Source: Opitutus sp. (GTDB taxonomy: Bacteria; Verrucomicrobiota; Verrucomicrobiia; Opitutales; Opitutaceae). Taken from it: a DNA stretch of 64,000 bases. Positions within the stretch are counted from its first letter, which is position 1. Every line of letters starts with the position of its first letter. Below the pieces are notes generated by a model. The model did not search any database. It was not told the DNA's origin and saw nothing but the letters and a program-made list of their open reading frames with translations. A program made the translations under genes and the position numbers. Location of the stretch: contig SIBG01000009.1 of NCBI GenBank assembly GCA_009695305.1, forward strand, positions 1 to 64,000. Reading direction: 5' to 3'. This document shows positions 49,545 through 58,452 of this stretch, piece by piece.

Positions 49545-52171
49545 GATTTCTTCGGCGGTAAATCCGACTCTGACGGTCGCGTGACCGCGGGCGCGGGTTT
49601 GGATCCGGCGGTGGCTCCCTCCGCGCCCTGGAGTTCGAGCAGCAGCTTGAGCGCAGCGCGGAAGCGCGGTGTTTCCTCGAGTGCGAGCAGGGTCTGGCGG
49701 CGGGCCTCGGCGGCGTCGCCGTGGCGGTGCAGCAATTGGGCGAGTTGAAAATGTGCATCGGCGGCGTCGGGTGGATCGAGTTGCAGCAGCGTGCGCCAGG
49801 CGGCGATGGCGGCCGGCACGTCACCCGTCGCGGCGCTGGCCTGCGCAAGATAGCGATAAGGCGGCGCCACGAGTGGATTAACCGCCAGGTAGCGCTCAAC
49901 GTTTTTCACCGTGGCCGGCCAGTCTTGGGCGGCGGCGGCGAGTTCCATGAGCCGCAGGTAGGCGTCGGGCGCCTCGTCGTCGATCGCCGCCCATCTGGTC
50001 AACGCGGCGCGCTCGGCCGCAGTGTCACCGAGCGAATGCAACGCGGCGACGAGCGGGCGGTGGGCGGAATCCGAACCTTTCTGGGAGGGATACAGCTCGG
50101 TCACCCGCGCGAGCACGTCCCGGGCCTCCGCCCATTTCTGCGCCTCGATGAACTGTCGTGCATGCAGCAGCATCGCCCAGTAATTATCGGGATGCTGTTG
50201 CTCCCACGCCGCGAGCTCCGCGGTGCCCGCGGGCAGCATCAGTTCCGGCGCGGGTTTTTCCCAGTCGAGCTTGGGCGCGAGCTGGGTCGCGCGCTCGCGG
50301 GCGAACGCCGCGAAGTCTTTTTCCAATTGCGCCAAGGGCGCGACGTTTTTGGCGAGCGCGGCATTGATCTCCGCTCCATCGCGCAAATCGCGCAGCACCC
50401 CGCGCAGATGGTCGTGGCCAAAGCGGTTGATGATGAATTCCACCACCAGCGACGACTCCAGATAGGCCAGCTGCATGTGCTCGGGGGTTTTCGGTGAGAG
50501 AAACGCCGCGCTCAGGCTGCCGACTGGAACGAGATCCTCGCCTAGAATCATGGTGCGGTAGCGCGAATTTATCCGCATGCCGCGCGCGGGGTCCACCTGG
50601 CTTTCTTCATAGACGGAAATTCCTTCACTCAACCAGCGCGGCATCTTGTTTTTCGTCAGCTGCAGCGTGACGACGTGGCAGAATTCGTGCCACAGCACCG
50701 ACTCCCAGTTCACCGGATGGCCGCCCACCGCAGCGGGACCGTTGGCCGTGACCACCCGGCCGAAGCACACGCCGAGAAAGCCCGGAATGTCGGGCAGGCC
50801 AAAGGTCCGCACCGCAAAATCCTTCTGGTCGGCGAAAATTTCCACGTAGGTCGGGCGCGCGAGTTCGACGCCATACTTCGCCGTGAGGGTCTCTTTCGCC
50901 CGCGTCAGCAGCGCCAGCACCCGCGGGCCGTAGATAGCCGCCTCGGTCGCGGCCATCCGCACGACGAAGTCGGCGTGGGTGAGCGTCGCGTATTTCGCCA
51001 TCGTGTCGCGCAGCGTGATCAGGTTGTAGGCCTCGACGTCGTAGTCATCCTTGTCGTGCACTGCCTGCGCGAGCGCCCAGCCTTCGGTTTCGTCGCCGAG
51101 CCGGAGCAAATCGCTCGCGAGTTGCGCCGTCGCGGGCAGGTAGGTCGGATCGGACGCCCGGGCCCGGCGCTGGTAGGCGGCACCCTCGGCAAAGCGGTAT
51201 TTCTGCGAAAGCTTCTGGCCGATGAGAAAGTCCACCCGCGGGTTGGCCGGCCACGCCCGGAGCGCGGTGGCCCGCGCGTCCGCCTCGGCCGTGATGTCGT
51301 TGCGCAGATGGGCGAGCACCGCGCGGTCCGCCCACGCGTCTGGCTCCACCGGATTGATCGCGATCACCTGGTCGAGGAGCTTGGCCGCCTCGCCGTAGTC
51401 CTCCGCATCGATGTGATGGTCGGCCATCAGGAGCAGGCTCGGCACATGGCGGGGATTCAGCTTCAACGCCGCGGCCAGCGCCTCGAGCATCGCCGCCCGG
51501 GCCCCCGTCGCATAGGCGCGGGCGCGGCCGAGGTGCAAATCGGGATCGTCGGGCAGCTGCTTCAGGCCGTCCTCAAACGCCTTTGCCGCGAGCGCAAAAT
51601 CGTGCTTCTCCAGCGCCAGCTCGCCGCGCGCGAGATAGACATCGCGCAATTTCGGGTCGGCCTTCTGCGCCGTGGCATACAGTTTATCAAGCACATCCTT
51701 CGGGTCGGCGCCGAGGAGCAGCGCCGCGCGGCCGAAAACCACCAACTCCGCCGGGTCCCGATACATCCACTGCCGCGCCGCGACCGACTGCCGGATTTCG
51801 TCGAGCATCTTCTCCGCCACCGCCGGCTGGCCGTTGGCGTAGGCCACGGTGCGCCCGAGCCAGCGGAGACGAATGCTCTGCGAATCCCGGGAACGAGCTT
51901 CGGCCATCGCGGCGCTCGCATCAGCGTGGCGCCCGACCGCGAGCAGGCCCTGCACGAGCAGCAGGGACCACTCGGCGTTGCCCGGCGCGTCGGCCACGCC
52001 GGCCTTCGCCCGCGCGATGACATCGGCATAATTACCGGCGAGCAATTCCCGCTGCGCCTCGGCCGGTTCCGCTCCGCGCCCTGCGAGCAAGCCCGCCATG
52101 GTCAGCGCCAGCCACCACCGCCGGAGGCGAGGACCGCGTGGTGCGGTCGCAAATTTCCAACCTTCGCTCAT
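49541..52171 (-). CDS. TPR-repeat protein with a gluzincin (peptidase MA-like) domain
   Basis: 'ESVLWHEFCHVVTLQLTKNKMPRWLSEGISVYEE' (HExxH plus downstream Glu) flanked by TPR-like units. Confidence 0.88.
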   Translation of the reverse strand: MSEGWKFATAPRGPRLRRWWLALTMAGLLAGRGAEPAEAQRELLAGNYADVIARAKAGVADAPGNAEWSLLLVQGLLAVGRHADASAAMAEARSRDSQSIRLRWLGRTVAYANGQPAVAEKMLDEIRQSVAARQWMYRDPAELVVFGRAALLLGADPKDVLDKLYATAQKADPKLRDVYLARGELALEKHDFALAAKAFEDGLKQLPDDPDLHLGRARAYATGARAAMLEALAAALKLNPRHVPSLLLMADHHIDAEDYGEAAKLLDQVIAINPVEPDAWADRAVLAHLRNDITAEADARATALRAWPANPRVDFLIGQKLSQKYRFAEGAAYQRRARASDPTYLPATAQLASDLLRLGDETEGWALAQAVHDKDDYDVEAYNLITLRDTMAKYATLTHADFVVRMAATEAAIYGPRVLALLTRAKETLTAKYGVELARPTYVEIFADQKDFAVRTFGLPDIPGFLGVCFGRVVTANGPAAVGGHPVNWESVLWHEFCHVVTLQLTKNKMPRWLSEGISVYEESQVDPARGMRINSRYRTMILGEDLVPVGSLSAAFLSPKTPEHMQLAYLESSLVVEFIINRFGHDHLRGVLRDLRDGAEINAALAKNVAPLAQLEKDFAAFARERATQLAPKLDWEKPAPELMLPAGTAELAAWEQQHPDNYWAMLLHARQFIEAQKWAEARDVLARVTELYPSQKGSDSAHRPLVAALHSLGDTAAERAALTRWAAIDDEAPDAYLRLMELAAAAQDWPATVKNVERYLAVNPLVAPPYRYLAQASAATGDVPAAIAAWRTLLQLDPPDAADAHFQLAQLLHRHGDAAEARRQTLLALEETPRFRAALKLLLELQGAEGATAGSKPAPAVTRPSESDLPPKKS

Positions 52172-52309
52172 GTGGGAACGATGGTTCGCGGGGAATTTGG
52201 GGCAAAACACCGGCACACAGCTAGACAGACGAATCGCACGGCAAAGAGTAATGCACTAGCCGAGAAATTTCTCAAGTGCCGCGACCCACGTGCCCCGGCC
52301 GCGGCAGCC

Positions 52310-52789
52310 TCACCTGGAGTCGGCCGAGGCGGCCGGGGGCGGGGCCGAAAACGGCGGCATCGTCCCCGTGCCGGCGCGCACCACCAAAATCGGGATCAGA
52401 GTGTTATGGCGCACCCGGGCGATCGTGCTGCCGAAGAAAAAATCGCCCAACAACTTGTGCCCGTGCGAGGTCATCGCGATCAAATCGCACCCGCGCCCCT
52501 GAGCGACTTTCAGGATTTCCGTCGGCGGGTTGCCGAGCGCCAGCTCCGTCTTGACCGTCAGGCCGCCGGCCCGCAGCTGCCCCGCCACTTCCTCAAGATA
52601 CCCTCGGTCCGCCTTCATCTCGTCCGACTCCGCCAGCTTGAGCTGCTCGAAATTGCGCGCCGCCCAGCCATCGGCCACATGCACGAGGAGCAGCTCCGAA
52701 CCCAGCCGGCGCGCGAGCTCCGCGATGTGCGGCACCAGCGTGTCGTCGGCGCGGCTGTTTTCGAGAGCCACGAGAATTTTTTTATACAT
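52310..52789 (-). CDS. Universal stress protein (UspA family)
   Basis: 'MYKKILVALENSRADDTLVPHIAELARRLGSELLLVHV', 'GCDLIAMTSHGHKLLGDFFFGSTIARVRHNTLIPILVVR'. Confidence 0.95.
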   Translation of the reverse strand: MYKKILVALENSRADDTLVPHIAELARRLGSELLLVHVADGWAARNFEQLKLAESDEMKADRGYLEEVAGQLRAGGLTVKTELALGNPPTEILKVAQGRGCDLIAMTSHGHKLLGDFFFGSTIARVRHNTLIPILVVRAGTGTMPPFSAPPPAASADSR

Positions 52790-52812
52790 GAGATGGGGCT
52801 GGGGAGCTGCGC

Positions 52813-54213
52813 TCAGGCCGTGGGCGAAAGACCGATGAGGCCGTAAAACGCCTGCGTCCACGCCTCGGGGAGCAGGGTGTCGATGAGGAGCTTCACGTTG
52901 AGCAGGATAATGACGAGCGTGATCGTCCAACCGAGGAATTTGATCCATCCCGGGTTCACGAATTCGCCCATCTTGGCGCGGTCGCCGGTGAAACGCATCA
53001 GGGGCCAGCAGGCGAAGCCGAGCTGCATGCTGAGACACACCTGACTGGCGACGAGCAGCTCGGTGCTCTTGCTCTCGCCAAACAGACTGATGACGATGAC
53101 GGCCGGCACGATCGCAATGCCGCGGGTGATGAGCCGCCGCAGCCACGGGCGCAGGCGGAGGTTGAGAAATCCCTCCATCACGATCTGTCCCGCCAGCGTG
53201 CCGGTGAGCGTGGAGTTTTGCCCGGACGCGAGGAGCGCGAGCGCGAAGAGCGTGCTGGCAAACGTCACGCCGAGCACGCCGTCGAGCAGGTGATAGGCCT
53301 CCTGGATGGCGCCGACCTGCTGGTGCCCGGTGCCATGAAACGCGGCGGCCGCCAGGATCAGGATCGCGGCATTGATAAAGAGCGCGAACATCAGCGCGAA
53401 CGTCGAATCGATGGTGCCGAACTTGATCGCCTCCGCCTTGCCGGCGGGTGTCTGCTCAAATTTCCGCGTCTGGATGATCGAGGAGTGCAGATAGAGATTA
53501 TGCGGCATCACCGTGGCCCCGAGAATTCCGATCGCGACGTAAAGCATCTCGGAATTGCGGAGGACTTCGAGGCGCGGGATGAAGCCAGTAAACACGCCAC
53601 CGAGATCCGGCTTCGCGATGAAGAGCTCGACCGCGAAACATCCGCCGATGGTCAGGATCAGAGTGATCACGAGCGCCTCGATGTAGCGAAAGCCGCGGTG
53701 CTGGAGCAGCAGCACAATCATCACGTCGAGCGCCGTGATGCCACAGCCCCAGACGAGCGGGATGCCAAAGAGCAGTTGCAGGCCGATCGCCGAACCGACG
53801 ACTTCCGCGAGGTCGCAGGCGGCAATCGCTAATTCGCAGAGAATCCACTGAAACCACACCGTCGGCCGCGAGTAGTGATCGCGGCACGCCTGCGCCAGGT
53901 CGCGACCCGTGGCGACGCCCAGCTTGATGCACAAGTGCTGGAGCAAAATCGCCATCAGATTTGAAATCATGATGACCGAGAGGAGCGTGTAGCCGAACTT
54001 CGCGCCGCCCGCGAGATCGGTGGCCCAGTTGCCCGGGTCCATGTAGCCGACCGCCACCAGGAAGCCCGGGCCGGAGAACGCGAGGACCTTGCGCCAAAAC
54101 GAGGCCCCCGCCGGCACGGTGATCGAGCGGTAAACCTCGGGCAGGCTCACGGCCGTCGCGACCCGCTGCCAGCCGGCGTCGGCGGGAGATTCGAGGGGAG
54201 GCGAGTCATTCAT
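52813..54213 (-). CDS. mntH: Nramp family divalent metal transporter
   Basis: '[33 protein letters not shown]', '[22 protein letters not shown]'. Confidence 0.96.
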   Translation of the reverse strand: MNDSPPLESPADAGWQRVATAVSLPEVYRSITVPAGASFWRKVLAFSGPGFLVAVGYMDPGNWATDLAGGAKFGYTLLSVIMISNLMAILLQHLCIKLGVATGRDLAQACRDHYSRPTVWFQWILCELAIAACDLAEVVGSAIGLQLLFGIPLVWGCGITALDVMIVLLLQHRGFRYIEALVITLILTIGGCFAVELFIAKPDLGGVFTGFIPRLEVLRNSEMLYVAIGILGATVMPHNLYLHSSIIQTRKFEQTPAGKAEAIKFGTIDSTFALMFALFINAAILILAAAAFHGTGHQQVGAIQEAYHLLDGVLGVTFASTLFALALLASGQNSTLTGTLAGQIVMEGFLNLRLRPWLRRLITRGIAIVPAVIVISLFGESKSTELLVASQVCLSMQLGFACWPLMRFTGDRAKMGEFVNPGWIKFLGWTITLVIILLNVKLLIDTLLPEAWTQAFYGLIGLSPTA

Positions 54214-54295
54214 AAAGGGGCGAGCGGCGCCCCGGTGCCCGCGCCCGCGGGCGCCCGGGTCAGGCCGGAGCGCGGAAGTAGATATTTATACATCT

Positions 54296-54311
54296 TGTAG
54301 CTTAGGCTACA
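54296..54311. promoter_or_regulatory. Putative MntR operator in the mntH/mntR divergent intergenic region
   Basis: Perfect inverted repeat TGTAGC-TTAG-GCTACA in an AT-rich island between divergent mntH and mntR. Confidence 0.5.
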
Positions 54312-54357
54312 TTTTGCCCGCTCGACTTGTCAAGCCGTTGTTTGTTGAGATGCGCGG

Positions 54358-54816
54358 GTGCCCCCCAAAAAGCCCTCCCGGACCGCCGCCAAACCCGTGC
54401 GCCCCTCCGCTCTCCAGGCGGAGAGTCTGCAACAAACCCGGCGTGAGCACGCTTCGGAGACGGCGGAGGATTACGTCGAGGCCATCGCGGACCTCACCGC
54501 GTCGCTCGGCGAGGCGCGGGTCGTCGATCTCGCCCGCCGGCTCGGCGTCACGCACGTGACGGTCAACCGCACGCTCGCCCGCCTGCAGCAGGCCGGCTTC
54601 GTCACGGCGCGCCCGTATCGCGGGATCTTTCTCACGGCGGAAGGCCGCCAGCTCGCGGCCGCCTGCCAGCAACGGCACACCACCGTGATCGCGTTTCTCC
54701 GGTCGCTGGGCATTTCGGAACATGCCGCGGAGATCGACGCCGAGGGCATCGAGCATCACGTGAGCCCTGAAACGCTCGCCGCCTTCGAACGCCACCTGCG
54801 CCGGGAGGCACGTTGA
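54358..54816 (+). CDS. mntR: DtxR/MntR-family metalloregulator
   Basis: 'ETAEDYVEAIADLTASLGEARVVDLARRLGVTHVTVNRTLARLQQAGFVTARPYRGIFLTAEGRQLA'. GTG start; divergent from mntH. Confidence 0.93.
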   Translation: MPPKKPSRTAAKPVRPSALQAESLQQTRREHASETAEDYVEAIADLTASLGEARVVDLARRLGVTHVTVNRTLARLQQAGFVTARPYRGIFLTAEGRQLAAACQQRHTTVIAFLRSLGISEHAAEIDAEGIEHHVSPETLAAFERHLRREAR

Positions 54817-54847
54817 GCGTCGCGCCGCTCCGACGGTTACCGCAGCC

Positions 54848-55609
54848 TCAAAACGTCCACCGCACCCGAAGCACGTTGTTCCAATCCGTTGCCCGACCGC
54901 CGAGCCCGCGACTGATGTTGTAATCGACCTGGAAGGTTTTTGAGAAATCGAACGTCGCGCCACCCCCGACGGTGCCGGCGAAACTCGACGAACTCCCCGA
55001 CGACACCGCCAGCGTCGCCTCCGCATACGCGCCGAAGCCGCCCGCGATGTGCTGCCGCACGAAACCGCTCGCATACCAGCGCGAATCGTAGCCGTTGTTG
55101 GCGTCATTGCGCACCAAATCCCACTCCGCCATCGCCCCCGCCTCGGCATCGGACCCGAGCGACCGCGACCACGGCACGATGACGCCGCCCTCGACGTGGT
55201 TGTTGCCGATGCCCGTGGTCTTCGAAGGCAGCTTCACGAAGGGAATCACCGCTGCCGCCATGCCCGCGGCTGGGTCGCGCCAGAAGGTCCATTTCGTCCG
55301 AAACGACGTGTCGCCCCACCCCGACCGCGAACTGCTCGCCCCACGATACTGGTAGGTTTGCCGCACGAAAAACTGCGCGCCCACCTGCACATCCACATTC
55401 TGAGTCATCCCGATCGAGAGGATCGACGACGCGAGACCGAGCGCCGTGAATTTGTTTGGCCCAGTGTTATCGCGGTTCACGCCGACGGTGATCGCGTCCA
55501 TCCGCAGCAGAAATTTTCCCGGCTCGATGGTCTGCGGTGTCTCGGTCACCTGCGCGCGGAGCGGCAAGGCGAGAAGGAGCCACCCGAACGGGAGAAATTG
55601 TTTCATCAT
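54848..55609 (-). CDS. Outer-membrane beta-barrel/transporter-like protein
   Basis: Signal peptide, 'IEPGKFLLRMDAITVGVN', alternating strand pattern, C-terminal aromatic 'VRWTF'. Confidence 0.8.
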   Translation of the reverse strand: MMKQFLPFGWLLLALPLRAQVTETPQTIEPGKFLLRMDAITVGVNRDNTGPNKFTALGLASSILSIGMTQNVDVQVGAQFFVRQTYQYRGASSSRSGWGDTSFRTKWTFWRDPAAGMAAAVIPFVKLPSKTTGIGNNHVEGGVIVPWSRSLGSDAEAGAMAEWDLVRNDANNGYDSRWYASGFVRQHIAGGFGAYAEATLAVSSGSSSSFAGTVGGGATFDFSKTFQVDYNISRGLGGRATDWNNVLRVRWTF

Positions 55610-55652
55610 TGCAGCAGTGTCCGGTAAAACCCGCGGTGGCGGCCAGCGTAAA

Positions 55653-55719
55653 GTAGGGCGGGCTTCAGCCCGCCATTAGCCCCACACGCAACCATGGGCG
55701 GACTGAAGTCCGCCCTGCC
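55653..55719. repeat. REP-like palindrome pair in a divergent intergenic region
   Basis: GTAG then GGCGGGC-TTCA-GCCCGCC, about 20 bp, GGGCGGAC-TGAA-GTCCGCCC. Confidence 0.8.
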
Positions 55720-55764
55720 TTCCGCCTTGCCGCGGCGCGCCTGCCGCACCCACACTCCGCGCCG

Positions 55765-57459
55765 ATGTCGCAGACCTTCGCGCGCCTCGTCTTCGGCCTG
55801 ACCGCCACGTTCTTCGCCGCGTTTTTCCTCTGGCCCGTCCTCCAGATTTTGAAAGGCGGCTTCGTCGACGCCGACGGCCATTTCACCCTCGCCTATCTCG
55901 GCGCACTGCTCGCCGACCCAACTTACCGCGATGGTCTCGTCAACTCCTTCCTCCTCGCCTGCGCCGCCACCATCCTCGCGCTCCTCATCGCCTTGCCGCT
56001 CGCGTTCATCAGCGACCGGTTTCTGTTTCCGGCCAAGGGTCTCCTCGGCTCGCTCGTCCTCATTCCGATGATCCTGCCGCCCTTCGTCGGCGCCATCGGC
56101 ATCAAGCAGATCTTCGGGCAATCCGGCGCATTCAACGCCCTCCTCCACCATCTCCACCTGCTCGCGCCCGCCGCGACCATCGACTGGTTCGCCGCGAACC
56201 AGTTCTGGGGCATCGCCGTCGTCGAGGCACTCTCGCTCTACCCCATCATCTACCTCAACGCCGTCGCCGCCCTCGCCAACATCGACCCCGCCATGGAGGA
56301 GGCCGCGCAGAATCTCGGCTGCACCGGCCTCCGCCGTTTCTGGAAAATCACGCTCCCGCTCATTCAGCCCGGCCTCTTCGCCGGCGGCACGATCGTCTTC
56401 ATCTGGGCGTTTACCGAACTCGGCACGCCCCTCGTCTTCGACTATGCCCGCGTGACGAGCGTGCAGATTTACTATGGCCTGCGCGACATCGGCGGCAACC
56501 CGTTCCCCTACGCGCTCGTCGCCGTGATGCTCGCCGCCTCCGTCGCCCTCTACGCCATCGGCAAGGGCGTCTTTGGCCGCTCCAGCTACGCCATGATGGC
56601 CAAGGCCACCAGCTCGGGCGGCCCGCGCGCACTCCCCGCCGCACCGGCGTGGCTCTGCACCGTGCTCTTCGCCGGCGTCATCTTCGTCGCGGTGCTGCCA
56701 CATCTCGGCGTGATTCTCGTCGCGTTTTCCTCGGACTGGTATGGCACCGTCATCCCGCACGACTACACGCTCGATAACTTCCGCCTCGCCCTCGGCCACG
56801 ATCTTACCGTCCCCGCCATCGCCAACAGTCTCAAGTTCGCGAGCATCTCGACCGTCGTGGACATCGTCCTCGGCATCGCGATCGCCTACGTCGTCGTGCG
56901 GTCGAAAATCGCCGGCCGCCAAGTGCTCGACTTCCTCGCGATGCTCCCGCTCGCCGTGCCCGGCCTGGTGCTGGCGTTCGGCTACCTCGCGATGTCGCAG
57001 GAGGGGAAATTCTTCTCGTTCCTCAACCCGGTGCAAAACCCCACCGTGCTTCTCATCATCGCCTACTCCGTCCGTCGGCTGCCCTACGTCGTCCGCGCCG
57101 CCGCGGCGGGTTTTCAGCAGACGAGTGAGACGCTCGAGGAAGCCGCGCAAAACCTCGGCTGCCCGCCGCTCAAGTCCGTCATCAAGATCACGCTCCCGCT
57201 CATCGCCGCCAACCTCATCGCCGGCGGCCTGCTCGCCTTCGCCTTCGCGATGCTGGAGGTAAGCGACTCACTCGTGCTCGCGCAAAAGACGGCGTTTTAT
57301 CCGATCACCAAGGCAATCATGGAGCTCTTCCAACTCCTCGGCGACGGCAAGTTCCTCGCCAGCGCCCTCGGCGTCTGGGCGATGGTGTTTCTGGGCGTGA
57401 CCATTGTCGGCATGAGCCTGCTGCTCGGGAAGAAACTCGGCGCGATTTTCCGCGTGTAA
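55765..57459 (+). CDS. Iron(III)-type ABC transporter permease (duplicated BPD domains)
   Basis: 564 aa with two EAA-loop copies: 'EEAAQNLGCTGLRRFWKITLPLIQPGLFAGG' and 'EEAAQNLGCPPLKSVIKITLPLIAANLIAGG'. Confidence 0.94.
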   Translation: MSQTFARLVFGLTATFFAAFFLWPVLQILKGGFVDADGHFTLAYLGALLADPTYRDGLVNSFLLACAATILALLIALPLAFISDRFLFPAKGLLGSLVLIPMILPPFVGAIGIKQIFGQSGAFNALLHHLHLLAPAATIDWFAANQFWGIAVVEALSLYPIIYLNAVAALANIDPAMEEAAQNLGCTGLRRFWKITLPLIQPGLFAGGTIVFIWAFTELGTPLVFDYARVTSVQIYYGLRDIGGNPFPYALVAVMLAASVALYAIGKGVFGRSSYAMMAKATSSGGPRALPAAPAWLCTVLFAGVIFVAVLPHLGVILVAFSSDWYGTVIPHDYTLDNFRLALGHDLTVPAIANSLKFASISTVVDIVLGIAIAYVVVRSKIAGRQVLDFLAMLPLAVPGLVLAFGYLAMSQEGKFFSFLNPVQNPTVLLIIAYSVRRLPYVVRAAAAGFQQTSETLEEAAQNLGCPPLKSVIKITLPLIAANLIAGGLLAFAFAMLEVSDSLVLAQKTAFYPITKAIMELFQLLGDGKFLASALGVWAMVFLGVTIVGMSLLLGKKLGAIFRV

Positions 57460-57520
57460 CCATGATCAAGGATAGTTTGGACCGCGGCCGGCCGACCCCG
57501 ATTCCAGCTACCTTCATGAT

Positions 57521-57554
57521 GGATTGCCTCGATGCGGCGCTCCTCGCAATGACA
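57521..57554. repeat. Short dispersed repeat of the 'TGTCATTGCGAGGAGC...GCAATCC' type
   Basis: Minus strand TGTCATTGCGAGGAGCGCCGCATCGAGGCAATCC, with near-inverted ATTGC...GCAAT ends. Translates as 'IARSAASRQSI', a familiar repeat-derived spurious peptide. Confidence 0.6.
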
Positions 57555-57586
57555 AGGAGGATCAAACTGGTCCGCCAACTCCGCCC

Positions 57587-58423
57587 ATGCCTCTTCTCCT
57601 CCTCGTCTCCTTTTTCTGGGCCTTCTCCTTCGGGCTCATCAAGCGGCTCGGGCTCGACGGCACCTTTGTCTCGGCTGCGCGGCTTGGGCTGGCGCTGATT
57701 GTCTTCGCTCCGTTTCTGAAGCTGCGCGGACTCGCCTCGCGGACGGCGCTCTCGCTGCTCGGCATCGGCGCGGTGCAGTTCGGGCTCATGTATCTCGCCT
57801 ACAACGAGAGCTTCCGTTTCCTGAAAAGTTACGAGATCGCGCTCTTCACACTGACGACACCCATCCTCGTCACGCTGCTCGCCGATGCGTTCGACCGCAC
57901 GCTCCGCGCCCGCGCACTCCTTGCCGCACTTCTCGCGGTCCTCGGTGCCGGGTGCATCGTCGTCAAGACCGCCACGGTCGGCGGCACGTTTACCGGCATC
58001 GTGCTCGTGCAGCTCTCCAATTTCGCCTTCGCCCTCGGCCAGGTGCTCTACCGCCGACTCCGTGCACAGCACACCGCACTGCGCGATCGCGACGTCTTCG
58101 GCCTGCTCTATGCCGGCGGCTTTGCCATCGCGCTCACCGCCATGCTCACTCGCGGCGCCAGCGTGACACTCAACGCGACCCAGCTTTGGATTCTTCTTTA
58201 CCTTGGCGTGATTGCCTCGGGTCTCGGTTTCTTCCTCTGGAATCTCGGCGCCACGCGCGTCGCCGCCGGCACGCTCGCCGCGATGAACAACGTCAAAATT
58301 CCCCTCGGCATTACCGTTTCTCTCCTCGTCTTCGGCGAGAGCGCCGACCTGCCCCGCCTCCTCGTCGGCGGCGCACTCATGGCGCTCGCCGTGTGGGTGG
58401 CGGAGAGAAAATCCGTCACGTAG
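57587..58423 (+). CDS. EamA/DMT-family transporter
   Basis: 'MPLLLLVSFFWAFSFGLIKRLG' plus about 10 TM segments with internal duplication. Confidence 0.9.
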   Translation: MPLLLLVSFFWAFSFGLIKRLGLDGTFVSAARLGLALIVFAPFLKLRGLASRTALSLLGIGAVQFGLMYLAYNESFRFLKSYEIALFTLTTPILVTLLADAFDRTLRARALLAALLAVLGAGCIVVKTATVGGTFTGIVLVQLSNFAFALGQVLYRRLRAQHTALRDRDVFGLLYAGGFAIALTAMLTRGASVTLNATQLWILLYLGVIASGLGFFLWNLGATRVAAGTLAAMNNVKIPLGITVSLLVFGESADLPRLLVGGALMALAVWVAERKSVT

Positions 58424-58448
58424 GGCGGCTGCAAGACCGACGCCCTGC
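58420..58448. repeat. GTAG-headed REP-like hairpin
   Basis: GTAGGGCGGCTGCAAGACCGACGCCCTGC (GGGCG...CGCCC). GTAG contains the EamA stop codon. Confidence 0.6.
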
Positions 58449-58452
58449 CGTT

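Noticed and set aside
57460-57586. Possible small ORF or sRNA between the iron permease and the EamA gene
   Set aside because: The segment is mostly the dispersed repeat; no ORF with protein character or terminator-like structure could be supported.
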